64,000 nt of DNA from Platanthera guangdongensis (GCA_039583875.1 CM077155.1:5258043-5322042); one strand, 5' to 3'. Positions 21,983 to 33,798 are shown, numbered from the stretch's first letter. Numbers and translations: made by a program. Notes: a model not told the origin generated them from the letters alone.

Positions 21983-22369
21983 TCAAAGGAAACAGAAAAA
22001 ATGCCACAATAAGTAAACCACACGGACAGATATTTGTAACCACACAAGCCGCCTAACTGCCAGCCGAGTCCGCCGAGACCGCCGAAGCCGCCTAACTGCG
22101 ACTAACCGCGCAAACTACTGCTATTGAATGTCGAAGGAGCCCGAACAGAACCCGTTGATAGACCGGGCGAACTGCTCTGCTAATCCGTAACTCCGAATAA
22201 TAGATTTAGTCGTTGAGGCCGCGACTAGCTGCTAACCACTGATTGTATACGCGAACTGTTCCACACCAAACTTCTGTTAGTCGCCTAGCCGTATGGTGTT
22301 AGCCATACAGTCAGCACAGAACCAACTTTCTTAGTCGTAGCGGTTAGCTCGTTCTACTGTTTACTGTTT

Positions 22370-22400
22370 ATTTATAACGAGTCGAGGGGTCCTATTTATA
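22370..22400 (-). promoter_or_regulatory. Two LTR TATA boxes (element B, 5' LTR)
   Basis: In element sense TATAAATAGGACCCC is followed after a short spacer by TTATAAATAA and an ACAGTAAACAGTAG block. The first box matches the family position. Confidence 0.6.
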
Positions 22401-23148
22401 GATGCGAGAAGGAATGACGTCACCACCTACACCGATAGGATAACCGTCCATCAATCCTATCAGCTAACACATTGTATCCGCACAGCGCGGACACCAACAC
22501 CTATTCGCCAGGTCGCACCATCAACAAGGCCGGATAGACGACCAGTTCGCCAATCCTGCAGACACTGCTACAAGACCGCGCATCCCGCAGCCCATGACTT
22601 GGAAAAATCCGTGTCCAGCCAATACCGCCGAACTCGGCGAATACCTGAGCAGTCCGCAAACCAGACGAACTCGGCGAGCTAAGCAACTAGCTGGACTTCG
22701 TCCCCAGACCAAGTCCATCAACTCGCACGATCTCGGAGAACCCGCATCATCTAATACCAAGATCGCGCCCTACTGAACAACTCCAGTCCGCGATATCCGT
22801 CTGCCTTCTTGTGATCCAGAGATCCTGCCAAACTTCGCGACCTCCAAAGGAGTCCGCTACTACCCACGGATAAACAAACCTATCCACCTGGTTACTCCAC
22901 CAGAGTGCTTGCTGGTCCAGACCGCCAGAGAAGAACCACAGCCAAAACCAGCTGTCCGACTAGGATATCTGCCAAAGATATCCGCCTAGTCCGCGCGGTC
23001 TGTGCAGACTGCCCATTCAGTTCGCCCAACTTCCACCACTTCCCACTTCAATAATTTCAACAACAAGCTTAAGGCTAAAAGACAAGGTAGACTATTTAGC
23101 ATTTTCTATGCTAGCATACTTCTAATTTATTTGATATGAGATTAATTA

Positions 23149-23368
23149 GGCTTCGTTTGGCATGACTTATTTGCTCCAGTGAGTTTGGTCAAAAACGTCA
23201 TTATCATAGAATGTATGTTTGGTAAGACAAAGGTTATGACCATCACCAAGAAAATAAACTGGTTTTGAGCATAAAATGCATGAATTTCTTTATGTGAGAA
23301 CGGGCGTTCATGAATGACGGCTCATGACCACCGCATTCAAGACCGCCGCCACCACGCCAAACGAAGCC
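23149..23368. mobile_element. MITE with GGCTTCGTTTGGC terminal inverted repeats (220 bp)
   Basis: Left end GGCTTCGTTTGGC and right end GCCAAACGAAGCC are perfect inverted repeats, flanked by TA on both sides. The interior has no ORF of note. A diverged sibling lies at 24215-24430. The TA flank suggests a mariner/Stowaway or PIF-like mechanism; the superfamily is not certain. Confidence 0.75.
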
Positions 23369-23370
23369 TA

Positions 23371-24212
23371 AATTCAAAACTCTTGCATGCCTTAAGAACT
23401 TTTCCCACACATGGAGTTTCCCACATCAAGTATCATATAACATGAGCAAAATGACACAAGTAGTGCCTCCTTGGGACACATCCACTCTTAAACCCTACAA
23501 AACTATGATAGAAGATGTGAAGACTCACATGAGCCCCAAATCGCATAAATTACTAGATCCCCAATTATGGGTCGAAAAAGGGACCAAGGATGGGTCAAAT
23601 ATTGATACGGATAAGACTTCCTAGACACGCGTCACATCTCTCTCTACTTATGTAGCCCTAAAGAGCATTATCGTAATTTGTATGTTCCACTCCCCAATAA
23701 CCCTATAAGATAAAATGACCATATTGGGTTTTTTCGGGTTGGTTTCCCTCCTAGGGGGTGAATCTCAACATTTGCTCTTCATACTAATTTACGATATGGG
23801 TCATCCACAACCCCATTTCCTGCAGAGTTAACTTCTAAAACCTTGGATAATTCTAATTTATCAAAAAACCATTATATATACATTAAATGAGATTCGAATA
23901 AAATATCAAAGACCTCCATTAAATTCTACAAAATGAATATCACATAAAAGTATAGAGAAGTCATTACCCTCTAAGAAGTGTTGTACAATGTACGAATGAA
24001 ATATAAAACAAATATGGGACGGAGCCTTGTGCCTGTCACTCGTATTTTTTAAAGGAAAAATTTGGCCCAATCTTAAGGATTCGTGTAGTAGTTAAGCAGA
24101 CCTCTTCTTAAAAACCAGTGACATCAATATCTCAATATTTCCACTCACTTGAAGAAGAACAAAAGATGGAGATCCAAAATCTCATGTTGCGCTAATTAGC
24201 CCGTTGACGACA
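23371..24212. other. Intergenic sequence without recognised features
   Basis: AT-rich sequence between the two MITE copies; no supported gene or repeat. Confidence 0.35.
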
Positions 24213-24214
24213 TA

Positions 24215-24430
24215 GGCTATGTTTAGCACAACGTTCTTGCTCCGGTGAGTTTGGACAAAAAAGTCACTGCCATAGAATGTAAATTTGACATGACAACGGT
24301 CATGACCATCATAAAAAAAACTAGTTCTGAACATAAAAGTAGACGAAATTCCTTATGTAAGGTCAAGCGTTCACGAACGACGGTTCATAACCACCGCATT
24401 CACGACCTCTACCACGGTGTCAAATGAGCC
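24215..24430. mobile_element. Second, diverged copy of the same MITE (216 bp)
   Basis: Shares internal blocks with 23149-23368 (TTGCTCCGGTGAGTTTGG, CATAGAATGTA, CCACCGCATTCACGACC). Its ends GGCTATGTTTAGC / GTGTCAAATGAGCC no longer match each other well, so it is an older insertion. Confidence 0.7.
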
Positions 24431-24604
24431 ATAATCATAATCTATCTCAGCATCTTAAAAAACCTTTTCATTCAATGCAAAGCTAAAACATTACAAATGC
24501 CTAAATTCTAATGAACACAAACACTTTGTAGCTTAAATTGATGATGAATAATTAAATAATTTTGAATTAGAGAATCAACAAAACATGGGAAAAAGAACAC
24601 ACAC

Positions 24605-25131
24605 CTCATAGCACCATCAGCAAGTTCAAGATAGCCATTGCTGTTGCTCACTTCATCACCCTGAGAGTCTTCCTTGTTCCAGCTCCCATCCTGAGAAACT
24701 GGATTATGAATCCTTCCATTTATCCAATCCCCTGTTATTCTGAAAGCATTTGCTGGAGGAAGACAAACTCACAGAGCTATCAGACAGATTCGTTTGACCA
24801 GGAATGTCCACTATCATGACCAACTCCAGCTTCTTCAACGCATGCTTCAGCTTCTTCACAGCCCTCCCCCTGCGCTCCAATTCCTCTTTCAGCTTCTTCT
24901 CTAACTCCGCTAACTTTAGCCACAAAATCACCGAAAGAGGGATAAAGATTTGTTTTTGGGGGGGGAAATGGATGAAGAACATAGAATATGGCTTTATACC
25001 TTTTCGGCCAAGTGATCTGCTTCAGCTTTGGCAGTTTTGGAAGCCATTCTTTCTGCTTGTAATCTCCCCCTCAAGCATTCAACGGTCTTATTAATGCCGT
25101 CTTGCTCTTCTCTTTCCGTAGTTTCCTCTCG
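24605..25131 (-). pseudogene. Coiled-coil host-gene remnant with intron-like spacing
   Basis: Three minus-strand blocks look like exons. The first, 25131-25000, is a 44-codon open block bounded by a TGTCAG acceptor and an AAG|GTATAA donor; it reads RGRLQAERMASKTAKAEADH in part. The second starts at 24913 after CTAAAG and encodes a charged coiled coil (ELEKKLKEELERRGRAVKKL). The third, around 24739-24605, reads DWINGRIHNPVSQDGSWNKE and ends at an AG|GTGTGT donor. The join between blocks two and three needs a frame change or an implausibly short intron, so it is probably a decayed fragment. The family is not recognised. Confidence 0.45.
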
Positions 25132-25908
25132 CTGACATTACCAACAAAGAGACAGAAATCTCTCGAACTGCAGTGTTCTGCGTTCATAAAATGGAAAATG
25201 TGAATACAGGAACTGGAAGGGGAGACATGGATTGGCTGAGAAAGCATTGAGCAAAAGTTACAGTCTTTCTCCGGTGAATTAAGATTCTGTCCTTGCATCA
25301 TATTAACTGCATTACCAAACAGGGAAGCGGTGAAAAAATCAGTAAGTTGCTGCAACATAGTTCACGGGGGATCAAGCGTCGGGCAGTAAACCCTAGAATA
25401 CGGGTTAGGATAAAATTAGGACATTGGGGGGTTTAGGTTGATATAAAGCCTAATTTTTCCATCAAGAGCCCTCTGGACTTCGGGTGATCTTCAAGTGGAT
25501 TAAAAAGGCTCTGCTTGTGGGGACTTATTTTTACTGGTGAAGCGGTTATGACCGCATGAATCATAACCGTTTGATCGGTGAAAATAAGTTCCTCCAAACG
25601 GATCTTAAATACGATCTTCTATGAGATCAAAGCATGAGCTCAAATATGATCTCCTATGAAATCAAAATATGAAATATAACTTCCTTCCTCTATGCTAGGA
25701 GATTGGATCGCCACCCTTCCGTTCTTCACGCTGCAAGATAGGGAGAAGCCCGGACGTGATGGAAAAATTAGGTTGATAGAAAAGAGCGTGAACATGGCAA
25801 AAAATATCAAAATTTTGGAGGTTTTGATGCTACGCGAGAGCGCATGAGGCTGTGGTGGCATCAATGGTCATCAATCATGTCTGGAGGAGGAGGGGGGAGG
25901 ACGGACAC
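25132..25908. other. Intergenic sequence without recognised features
   Basis: No supported gene or repeat; possible continuation of the intron or exon structure of the adjacent remnant. Confidence 0.35.
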
Positions 25909-25909
25909 T

Positions 25910-25951
<42 letters not shown>

Positions 25952-26135
25952 GTAAAGAGCACCCCCTGCACTTTACGGTAAAGTGCGGGCATCCAATGAC
26001 GCATGTGGATGTCCGCACACATCTCAAAACGAGTACATCTCAACTTGCTTTGAGATGTGTGCGGGCATCCAATGCGGACCGTTAGATGCCCGTACTTTAC
26101 GGTAAAGTGCAGCTACTGCACTTTACCTCCCCCGA
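25909..26135. mobile_element. Foldback MITE with poly-G end
   Basis: Left arm (25951-26035) and right arm (26050-26130) are inverted copies: TTTACGGTAAAGTGCGGGCA and GCCCGTACTTTACGGTAAAG are recognisable in each, and CGCACACATCTCAAA faces TTTGAGATGTGTGCG. The right end, read inward, is TCGGGGGAGGTAAAGTGCA; the left end is TCG followed by a run of 40 Gs, then AGTAAAG. The homopolymer therefore appears to have grown from the G5 of the terminal repeat. Confidence 0.65.
25911..25950. repeat. Homopolymer G, 40 bases
   Basis: Forty consecutive G on the + strand. The true length may vary because of assembly or slippage. Confidence 0.9.
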
Positions 26136-26358
26136 ATCCAGGGAGAACATGTCAAAGTATTGTTTTATTTCAAAAATTTTGCATACTGCATTGTTTTCAA
26201 ATCTTCTCTTCCGGAACACAAGAGATTATAGCACGTGACACAGACTTTACACTGAAATATCAAATAATGGAGCAGAAATGTAAAAGGGATAGCTGGCCAC
26301 CATAAAAAAAAACCCATTTGGTGGACTATTGGAGCTAGGGGGGCGTGTGGTAAGGTTT

Positions 26359-27147
26359 GGTGAGATTTTGTCCCAAACCGCAATCGTACCGCAAGGGCGC
26401 AGTTTTGACCCGAGCAAAATCGCACCACTGAAATTACACTGCGGTTTCGGTTTGGTGCAATTTTTGCGGTGTTTTTACGGTTTCAGTGCGGTTTTAAGCA
26501 TGTGATATACATAAACACAAAAAAGATAATGTGAGGTAAAATTTTATGTAAATTTTAGATAAAAAACATAATTACAAGAGTTATATCACCATGAAAAAAG
26601 TGCAATACATACATTTTTAAAATGTAAATACTGCAAAATTAACCACAAGTTAAAAATAGATCTTCAGATACTACAATTATTATGATATGATTGTTTTAAT
26701 TGCATGTAAAATGAAACATCAAATTCAAATATAATGAATTTTAATTAATTTAAATTTTAGATATACACAACAGTCAACACTCACATAATTGTAACTTTAT
26801 TTATCTTTTAAACATTGAAATATTAAAAGAAAGTCTAGTGAATACCCATTTTACAGCTAGATGAATCATTATGATACTATATGCACTTAACAAAGACTTA
26901 CAAATCATCAGATTCATCAATAAATTGATAAAGAATAAGCAAACTAAACCAACGATGTGCATTAATATAATTAGTTAATTATTATTATTAATTAATAATT
27001 TATAACTTACACTTTTATTTTGATGTTTGTGATATCTGAAAGTATTTAATTAGTCGGTGCAGTGCGGTTTTTTGCGATTTTCAAGATCCAAAAATTACAC
27101 TACAACGAACCACGCTAGCTCGGCTTGTAAAAGGACAAAATCACACC
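26359..27147. mobile_element. AT-rich inverted-repeat element, hAT-like (tentative)
   Basis: GGTGAGATTTTGTCC at the left is matched 14 of 15 in inverted orientation by GGACAAAATCACACC at the right. Both ends are dotted with TGCGGTTT-like words and the middle is AT-rich non-coding sequence. Exact ends and TSD were not resolved. Confidence 0.35.
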
Positions 27148-27837
27148 GCACAGAAATTATGTGGTGTGTTTTGTGCAGTGCGAACGATTTTTGAGCTTTA
27201 TGGTTATTTATGCTCACCCCAAATCGAAGCCGCCATAAGAGAGTCGGTTTCAAATAATGGATTTATATACGAATATAGGGCAGTAAGTGGATTTCTTAGG
27301 CAGGCATTCGGGGATCGGTGTGCGGGCATCTCTTTAGCGCGAGTAAGTGGAGAATATCAGACAGTCATAGTGTTGGCACATAAAATGTACTTTCGCAAAC
27401 TCATGCCTCGAGGAGAAAAGAGAACTGAGGATTGTCGGTTAGCCCGGAATAAGATGAGCGACCTGAAGAAGAGAAGAAAGGTCGCAGAGTAGCGAGACTA
27501 GATCTACCCGCAACGGAGAATACCACTTGTTGTGAGCAATACTATTTATCAAAATGAGTGGTTACATAAGGGAGTTCGCCTTAGCCAGTGATTAAGTGAC
27601 CGAGAAGGAACTGGATTCGAGATCGCAGCCGGAGTAATCAAGTCTGAGGATTCGAATCAGCTTGCCTTATGGGTACTATTCACCCCCAATTTATACTAGC
27701 AGTCTTGTCCGATTGGGCAGGTCCTAAAATTATGGGTTGCCTGGGGCACAAGAGAATCAGGCAAAGATGAGAGGTTACACAGTGTGTAAATAAGAAAAAG
27801 AACTATGACTGTATAATCCAACGGTCGTCCTGGAAGT
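27148..27837. other. Unassigned sequence
   Basis: No recognised gene. One open frame at 27166-27492 has no family features and starts inside the preceding repeat, so it is not called. Confidence 0.35.
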
Positions 27838-28779
27838 TGTTGAAAATTATGAAGTGAAAGTGGTTAATTGAGCAAACCGCGCGGACTGGTGGGACTGAAT
27901 TTGCGGCCTGGGCAGACTGACGGTGCGGCCTAGGTGGTCTGTGCCCAGAGTAGACTTGGCGGGTTGGGTGTCTATTGGAGCAGCCTGGGCAGTCTGTCTT
28001 GGCGATCTGGTGGCGGTGCTCAGCTCAGTCTGCAGTTCTGCAGATAGCCCGTTATTGAAGTAACCGGGCGGATTGGTGGTTTATCTACAGAGTTGTGGCT
28101 GACTCGGTTCTGAGTCCGCGGAGTTTGCTATGACAGACTGTTTTTGGAGTTTGCGAGATCGGCATTGGTCCTTGCCGTGAGCTCTGGTGATGCGGTAGGT
28201 GATAGTCGCATTCATGGTGGCGGACTGTCCATGGTGTTGGCGGTCTGGCTTCGTGTCCGCCGAGCTCGCGCTAGCTTGGTGGATTGCTGGACTTGGTGTT
28301 TGTGACAAGTCTAGGTTATTCGCAGTTTCCGCAAAGTCTGCTGTTGACCGGGCGATCTGCCTGTAGGTTATGGACTTGTGTGGCGGACTGTTGACGTGTT
28401 CGCAAGTTGTGCGGACTGGTGTCATGTCTGCATGTAGCATACGGACTGATGCAGTATGTGGTTGTGGCTATGGCTGTGCCCGGGTGCTGTGCAGTGTGGC
28501 GGACTGTCGCGATGTTTGCGGGCTGGGCGGACTAATGTCATGTCCGCATGTAGCGTGCGGACTATCGCAGTGATTGAGATGTTGTTGTGTCTGCATGCTG
28601 CAATGGGTGCAGACTGGTGCGTGTTCGCCTGGTGTTAGACTGGCTTCTTGATTTAGCGCCTGGCAAGTTGGCTGGTGTCCGGCAAAGTCCTTGCGGACTC
28701 GGCGGACAGAATTGTGCTAACTGCGAGCTGGGGTGGTGACTCTATTCACTAGGGTGGTGACTACACTCCTCACCCCGCC

Positions 28780-28787
28780 TATAAATA
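28780..28787 (+). promoter_or_regulatory. LTR TATA box (solo LTR)
   Basis: TATAAATAG followed by a C tract of more than ten. Confidence 0.6.
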
Positions 28788-29284
28788 GACCCCCCCCCCC
28801 CCCCGACACGTTTACAGTAACGGAGTGAACAGTAAGTTGGACGTAGATCAATTGTTGCGGACTCGGGTTTTCAGGTCGCGCAGTTTGAGAAGTATTAACT
28901 GGTTGTTGCGTGCAGATTGTGCGGCTAGCACTGTGAAGTCGGGCGTCTAGTTCTGATCAAGGTCAGGAAGCAGTGAAGCTTGCGGTTTAAAATCAGCAAT
29001 TGCAGCAGGTCACGTGTGGCGGCCAACCAATCTTCTCTCCATCGATTGAAGTCTAAGTTCAATAACCATGTCGAGGTCTCCGCGGGCTTGACGGTCTGTT
29101 CATCCAGTTCGGCGGCGGCTTGTAGAGCGGGCATCAGCAGAATAACGGGTTGTCTGTGGGGTTTGTGCGGACTCCGTAGAATCAGAGTAGCAGCAGCGGC
29201 ATGGCGGTCTCGACGGACTCAGCGGTCTCTAAGGCAGTCCGCCCGGCTCAAGTTTTCTTTTGCTTGATTTCTTCTCATTGTAGT

Positions 29285-29305
29285 TGGCGAAATCATGTCT
29301 CGCCA
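29285..29305 (+). other. Conserved LTR hairpin, variant stem (solo LTR)
   Basis: Stem TGGCGA / TCGCCA with the unchanged loop AATCATGTC. Relative to TAGCGA / TCGCTA, both members of one pair changed (A-T to G-C), a compensatory double change. Confidence 0.65.
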
Positions 29306-29511
29306 TGTATACCTTGATTTGTAAAGATTGATAGTTAGTAAATGCAAGATCTGTGTTGTTCTTCATTGCTACTGATACATAGCTCATTTTATGGTTGGAG
29401 TGTTCCTGCGCATAGTTCTCGTTTTCCGCTTGATCAAGTGATCAGCTTGATAGCTCTGGAAGTGTTTGCTTGATATCAGAACTACCAGTTGATCAGCTTG
29501 AGATTTCAACA

Positions 29512-29879
29512 GTTGTCTCTGCTCTTCCAGAAGAAGTTGCTAAAGAACCTCGAGCGGCCTGTGCGGTCATTGAAAATTCAAACTGCCTTGAACGGCTTGG
29601 CAAACGGAAGGTTGATCACAGAATTTTGGGTAAACTTGATCTCTGCACATTTCCAATTGATTGAAACTTCGGAAATGCTCGCTTTAATAGTGGTGGCTAT
29701 GATATACCTTTAATGCTGGAAAATCTATAAATACGACTCATTGGTCTAAAATTTTGGAATTCCTTGACACTTATGAAGAGAAAGTGGATGGTGATTGGGA
29801 TCCTATAATTCAGCTTCCATTGACAACTATATGGGGAGTGTGTAAAATAAAGCTCACACATAATCATTTCCATCTTCAA
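29512..29879. other. Unassigned sequence between solo LTR and Copia remnant D1
   Basis: No PBS, gag or conserved domain was recognised. Confidence 0.35.
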
Positions 29880-32119
29880 TTGAAAGGAGGAGCGCATGAC
29901 CTCTGTAGTTGATCTATGTGGATTCTGGGAACAACTCCAATGGGCTCTAGTAGAGGTAAGAAATATTTCATGCACCTAGTTGATGACTTTAGTCATTTAT
30001 GTGGATAAGTTTTTTAACTAACAAGAATGAAGTTTTTGAATTATATAATTTAAAATATATATATATATAAATCAACAAGATCATATATACAATCAAAACC
30101 TTCAAGACTAATAGGGGAGGTGAGCTCACCTCAACCTACTTCTATAATTTACAAGAATGAAAGAATTATGAGAGAATCTGTGTCCCCACAATCACAACAG
30201 AATTGTTTCGTGGAGAGAGATAAAATATTCATAGAGATAGCTCATCTCTTATTCACGAAAAACAAATGCCCAAGGATTACTGGTCTGCATCTATGAGCAC
30301 CATGGTTTATCTTCTCAACAAAAGGGCCACTATGGCACTACAAATTACTGCTTCTTATGAAGTCATCTATAAAAAGAAATCATCCATTATGCATCTCAAG
30401 ATTTTTGGGTGTGTTGTCTACTCTCTAATTGCAAAAGAAGGTAGGAATAAATTAGATAAGAAGAATGAGAGATGTGTGTTTATTTATTACACTGAGAAGT
30501 CGAAGGACTACCGATTGCATCATCTTACAACTAACAATATAATTATAAAGTGCATTGTTGAATTCAATGAAGAAGAACCATGTTCATAGCAGTCAAAAAA
30601 GCTGCTTAACTCTCATTCATCGCACTCATCTATGACGGTTGAGCTTGAATCAAGCACCATCCAAGCCGCAGAGAATGAAGGTGAAGATTTGTCCCAAGCA
30701 TAACCAACATCTATTGATTCAAATTATATCTCAAAATCCTCATCAACAAGTTGCGCACATGGTTTAGAAGATATTTATGAAGAAACAATTTTTTTATATT
30801 GTGAAAAACCCTCAACCTTTGAAGAAGACAATAAACATGACGAGTGGAAAGAAACAGTGATTGAAGAGCTTATAGTGAAACAAAAACAATACTTTGGGAA
30901 CTAGATGAAAAACCAGCTCACAAATCACTGATTTGGCCCAAGTGGATATTCAAAACCAAGTATGATGAAGATAAAAACATGATTAGCGGCCAAGGGGTAT
31001 AACCAAAATTCAGGGTATAATTTTAATGAAACATTTGCTCTAATAGCACGTTTGGACACAGTGTGTCTTGTCTTAGTATCTGCAGCTTAAAACCACTTGA
31101 ATTATATTATCTCAATGTAAATTCATCCTTCCTCAATGACATAATTGATGAAGAGATCAATGCAGAACAACCCTCAGGTTTTGAGAAGAAGAACGAAGGA
31201 ATGAAGAAAGTGTATAGATTAAGGAAGTCATTATATGGGCTAAAACATGCCCCTGAAGCTTGGAACTTGAATATTGATCCTTTTTTTCTTAGAGTTTGGA
31301 GATTGGAATTGTGATAAGTATCAATGATCCTTCCCTTTATATCAAGTGACTTATAAAGTAATTCCAGGTGGTATGCCTTTATGTTGATGATCTGATTTTC
31401 TCAGGTAATTCTCCCTCTATGATAAGAGAACTCAAGGCACTAATGTAAGAATAATATGAAATGACTGGCATTGGCCAGATCAAGTTCTTCCTTGGATTTC
31501 AAATAACTCAAAGTCCTACAAAAATCTTCTTCTCACGACAAAAAATATGACAATTAAATTTTACGAAAATTTCATATGGGAAATTGCAATGCTAACCAAA
31601 CACTGATGGAAACAAATGAGAAGCTAGCAAGGAATAATGATCAAAAAAAGACAATTGAGGAGAAATTTAAATTCTTTAATGATTTTTAATCTATCTTACC
31701 AATTTTCAGCTCAATATTGAATTCAAAGTGAATGTTATTGCAAGATTCATGCACAACCACAAGAAATCCCATAATTTGATGCTAGAAAGCATATTTGTCA
31801 CTATGTAAAAGGTACGATGAATTGGGAAACTTTGTATAGAAGAAGCAATAAGGCACAATTAAATGGGTTCGCAGATTCTTATTGGGCTTTCTGCTTTGAT
31901 GACCAAAGAAGTACCAGCTATCATGTTTTCTTACATAGTGATAATCCCATTATCCGAGGTTCAAATAAGCAGAGAATGACAGTGCTATCAACCACTGAGG
32001 ATGATTATATGGTCTTTAGAAATGCAAGATGCAAAGGCATTTGGAACCATAGAATCTTCATTGAACTGCAAGGCAATGAAGAAAAAGGTTGGATATGTGG
32101 CCAACCTTATGGGGGGTGA
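29880..32119 (+). pseudogene. Old Copia pol remnant D1 (integrase-RT-RNase H)
   Basis: Heavily decayed + strand copia pol. Integrase core remnants (SSRGKKYFMHLVDDFSHL, near 29950) are followed by the integrase C-terminal half at 30266-30589 (FGCVVYSLIAKEGRNKLDKK). RT remnants (AAKGYNQNSGYNFNETFA; a YVDD-like site near 31385) and RNase H at 31817-32119 (GFADSYWAFCFDDQRSTSYH) complete the order. Many stops. No LTRs were identified. It belongs to a different copia lineage from A, C and E. Confidence 0.8.
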
Positions 32120-32459
32120 ATAAGGTTTGCAACAGTTATGCACCTTTTCAAAAACATCTCGCAGCAGGAATATGCTTTTTGGATGCTAGCGCGGAGTGAT
32201 AGGGTTACTGTCAGCGGTATCGATAGAAATTGTATTCTTGTACGGCAGAGAATCATTTTAGTGTACACGCAAATACAAGACTTTAGTGAACCAATAAGAG
32301 TCAGATGCAAATATAGATCAAAGCATGAGACCTCAATTTCACTAGAATACTAAAGTGATTTGTACAATTACAAAACTTGATCTTTATGACGTCGAAGATG
32401 GTAGATGAAGAATAAAACAATCTTTTGTTTATTGCAGTACTTGTGCCACAAACAAAATA
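32120..32459. other. Unassigned sequence between D1 and D2
   Basis: No recognised domain. Confidence 0.3.
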
Positions 32460-33798
32460 CAACGGATTAACTACTTAACATGGCACCTTGTCGTGCTCTA
32501 AATAATATGACACCTTATAAATCTTGGGTGGGTGTTAAACATGACATGATTCATCTCAAAACATTTGCTAGCCCTATTTATAGCCTTGAACCTCATCCCA
32601 ACCAAGACAAACTAGAAGGAAAAACATAATTGGGCATATTATTTGGTTACAGTGAAAGATCAAAATCCTACCAAGTGTTCAATCCAACCACTTCAAAGCT
32701 CATGATTACCAGAAATGTTATTATGGATACAGAGAAATGATGGGACGGGTGTCTGACTTAAGGTCAAACTCGCATGTTGTAGGTTACATGGAATTAACCT
32801 ACTATGGATGAAGATTCAGTGATGTCAACCAATCCTGCATAGAATTGTCTTCATCCAACTACTACTAAGCCCATCACCACATAGGAATTTTCATCCCTAA
32901 TATCGTTACGCTGGTTTCTCCTCTTATCTAACATTTATCAGCCATGTACATTAAGAAGTAAGGTAAGGAAGAGGTTATTATCATATGTCTTTATGTTGAT
33001 GATTTGCTGATTACAGGATCCAGCAAGAATATCATCAACGACTTCTAATAATACATCAAAACCAAGTTTCAAATGACTAATATTGGCCTCATTAAGTACT
33101 TATTGGTCATTTAGATTTATCAAACCTCTAAGCTACTTATATCTACCAGTGCAAATATGCAAAAGATATGCTTAGCCAATTTTAATTACAAAATTTTAAG
33201 CCAGCTTTCATACTCATGATAACAGGTGAGAAATTTAGCAGAGAACATAGAGAGGAGAAGACAGAACCATAGTATTTCAGAAGCATGGTCAGGTTCCTCA
33301 TCTACTTGACAAACAACTTTCCCAATATTAACTATTGGTGAGAATTCTCTCTCGATACAAGCAGGCATCAAACATCAAGCACCTAGCTGCCGCAAAGCGC
33401 ATACTTCGTTGTGTAAATGACACTAAAAATCTTGGGTTAAAATATGAAAAGAGCAAAAGATTCCAACTAAGGGGCTACTCTGATAGTAATGGGGCTGGGT
33501 GTGCAGATGATCGAAGGAGCACATCAGGTGACATGTTCTATCTGGGAAGTAACTCTATCTCCTGGGTATCAAAAAACAAAAAACCATAGTCTTATCATCT
33601 ACAGAAGTTGAATATATAGCTCTTAGTGATGCGGAAAGGGAAGCAGAATAGCTTAAGAGGCTATTAAATGAACTAATATATGGATTAGTGGAACTAACTA
33701 ATATCAAAGCCAACAACACCTCTGGCGTAGCCCTAGCTATGGCATCATTGTTTCATAAAAAATAAAACACATGGAAATCAAGCTGCATCACACAAGAG
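32460..33798 (+). pseudogene. Old Copia pol remnant D2, left part
   Basis: A second decayed copia: integrase C-terminal remnants (near 32475-32740: MTPYKSWVGVKHDM, LFGYSERSKSYQVF), RT (LYVDDLLITGSS near 32990) and RNase H (33335 onwards: GYSDSNGAGCADDRRSTSGD; then IKHMEIKLHHTRE near 33770). It is cut at 33798 by element S. The RNase H end resumes at 52869, so D2 was the insertion target of S. Confidence 0.82.

Larger units (their letters stand above)
8092..23062 (-). mobile_element. Copia element B, minus strand, split by element C
   Basis: Two LTRs (8092-9363 and 21822-23062) bracket a minus-strand copia interior. The flanks carry a perfect 5-bp TSD, ACAAG, at 8087-8091 and 23063-23067, so both outer ends are original. 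The interior is interrupted by element C (10944-18795) and an LTR-derived filler (18801-19252). The remaining interior still reads gag, protease, integrase, RT and RNase H in order, but with many stops and frameshifts. It is related to A, C, E and F by sequence and by LTR hairpin, but is a distinct family. Confidence 0.93.
21822..23062 (-). repeat. 5' LTR of element B (1241 bp)
   Basis: Partner of 8092-9363, followed by TSD ACAAG. TATA boxes on the minus strand at 22393-22400 and 22370-22377; hairpin at 21955-21982. Confidence 0.92.
27838..29511 (+). repeat. Solo-LTR-like segment, Copia group (about 1.67 kb)
   Basis: Starts TGTTGAAAATTATGAAGTG, like the A/C LTRs, and ends GAGATTTCAACA. It contains GCGGAC words, TATAAATAG at 28780 followed by a long C-run, and the hairpin at 29285-29305. 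No PBS or gag follows. If the LTR is taken to begin at 27841, GTTGT flanks both sides (27836-27840, 29512-29516). Confidence 0.65.

Noticed and set aside
27166..27492. 108-codon open frame
   Set aside because: No recognisable domain, begins in a repeat end, no supporting context.
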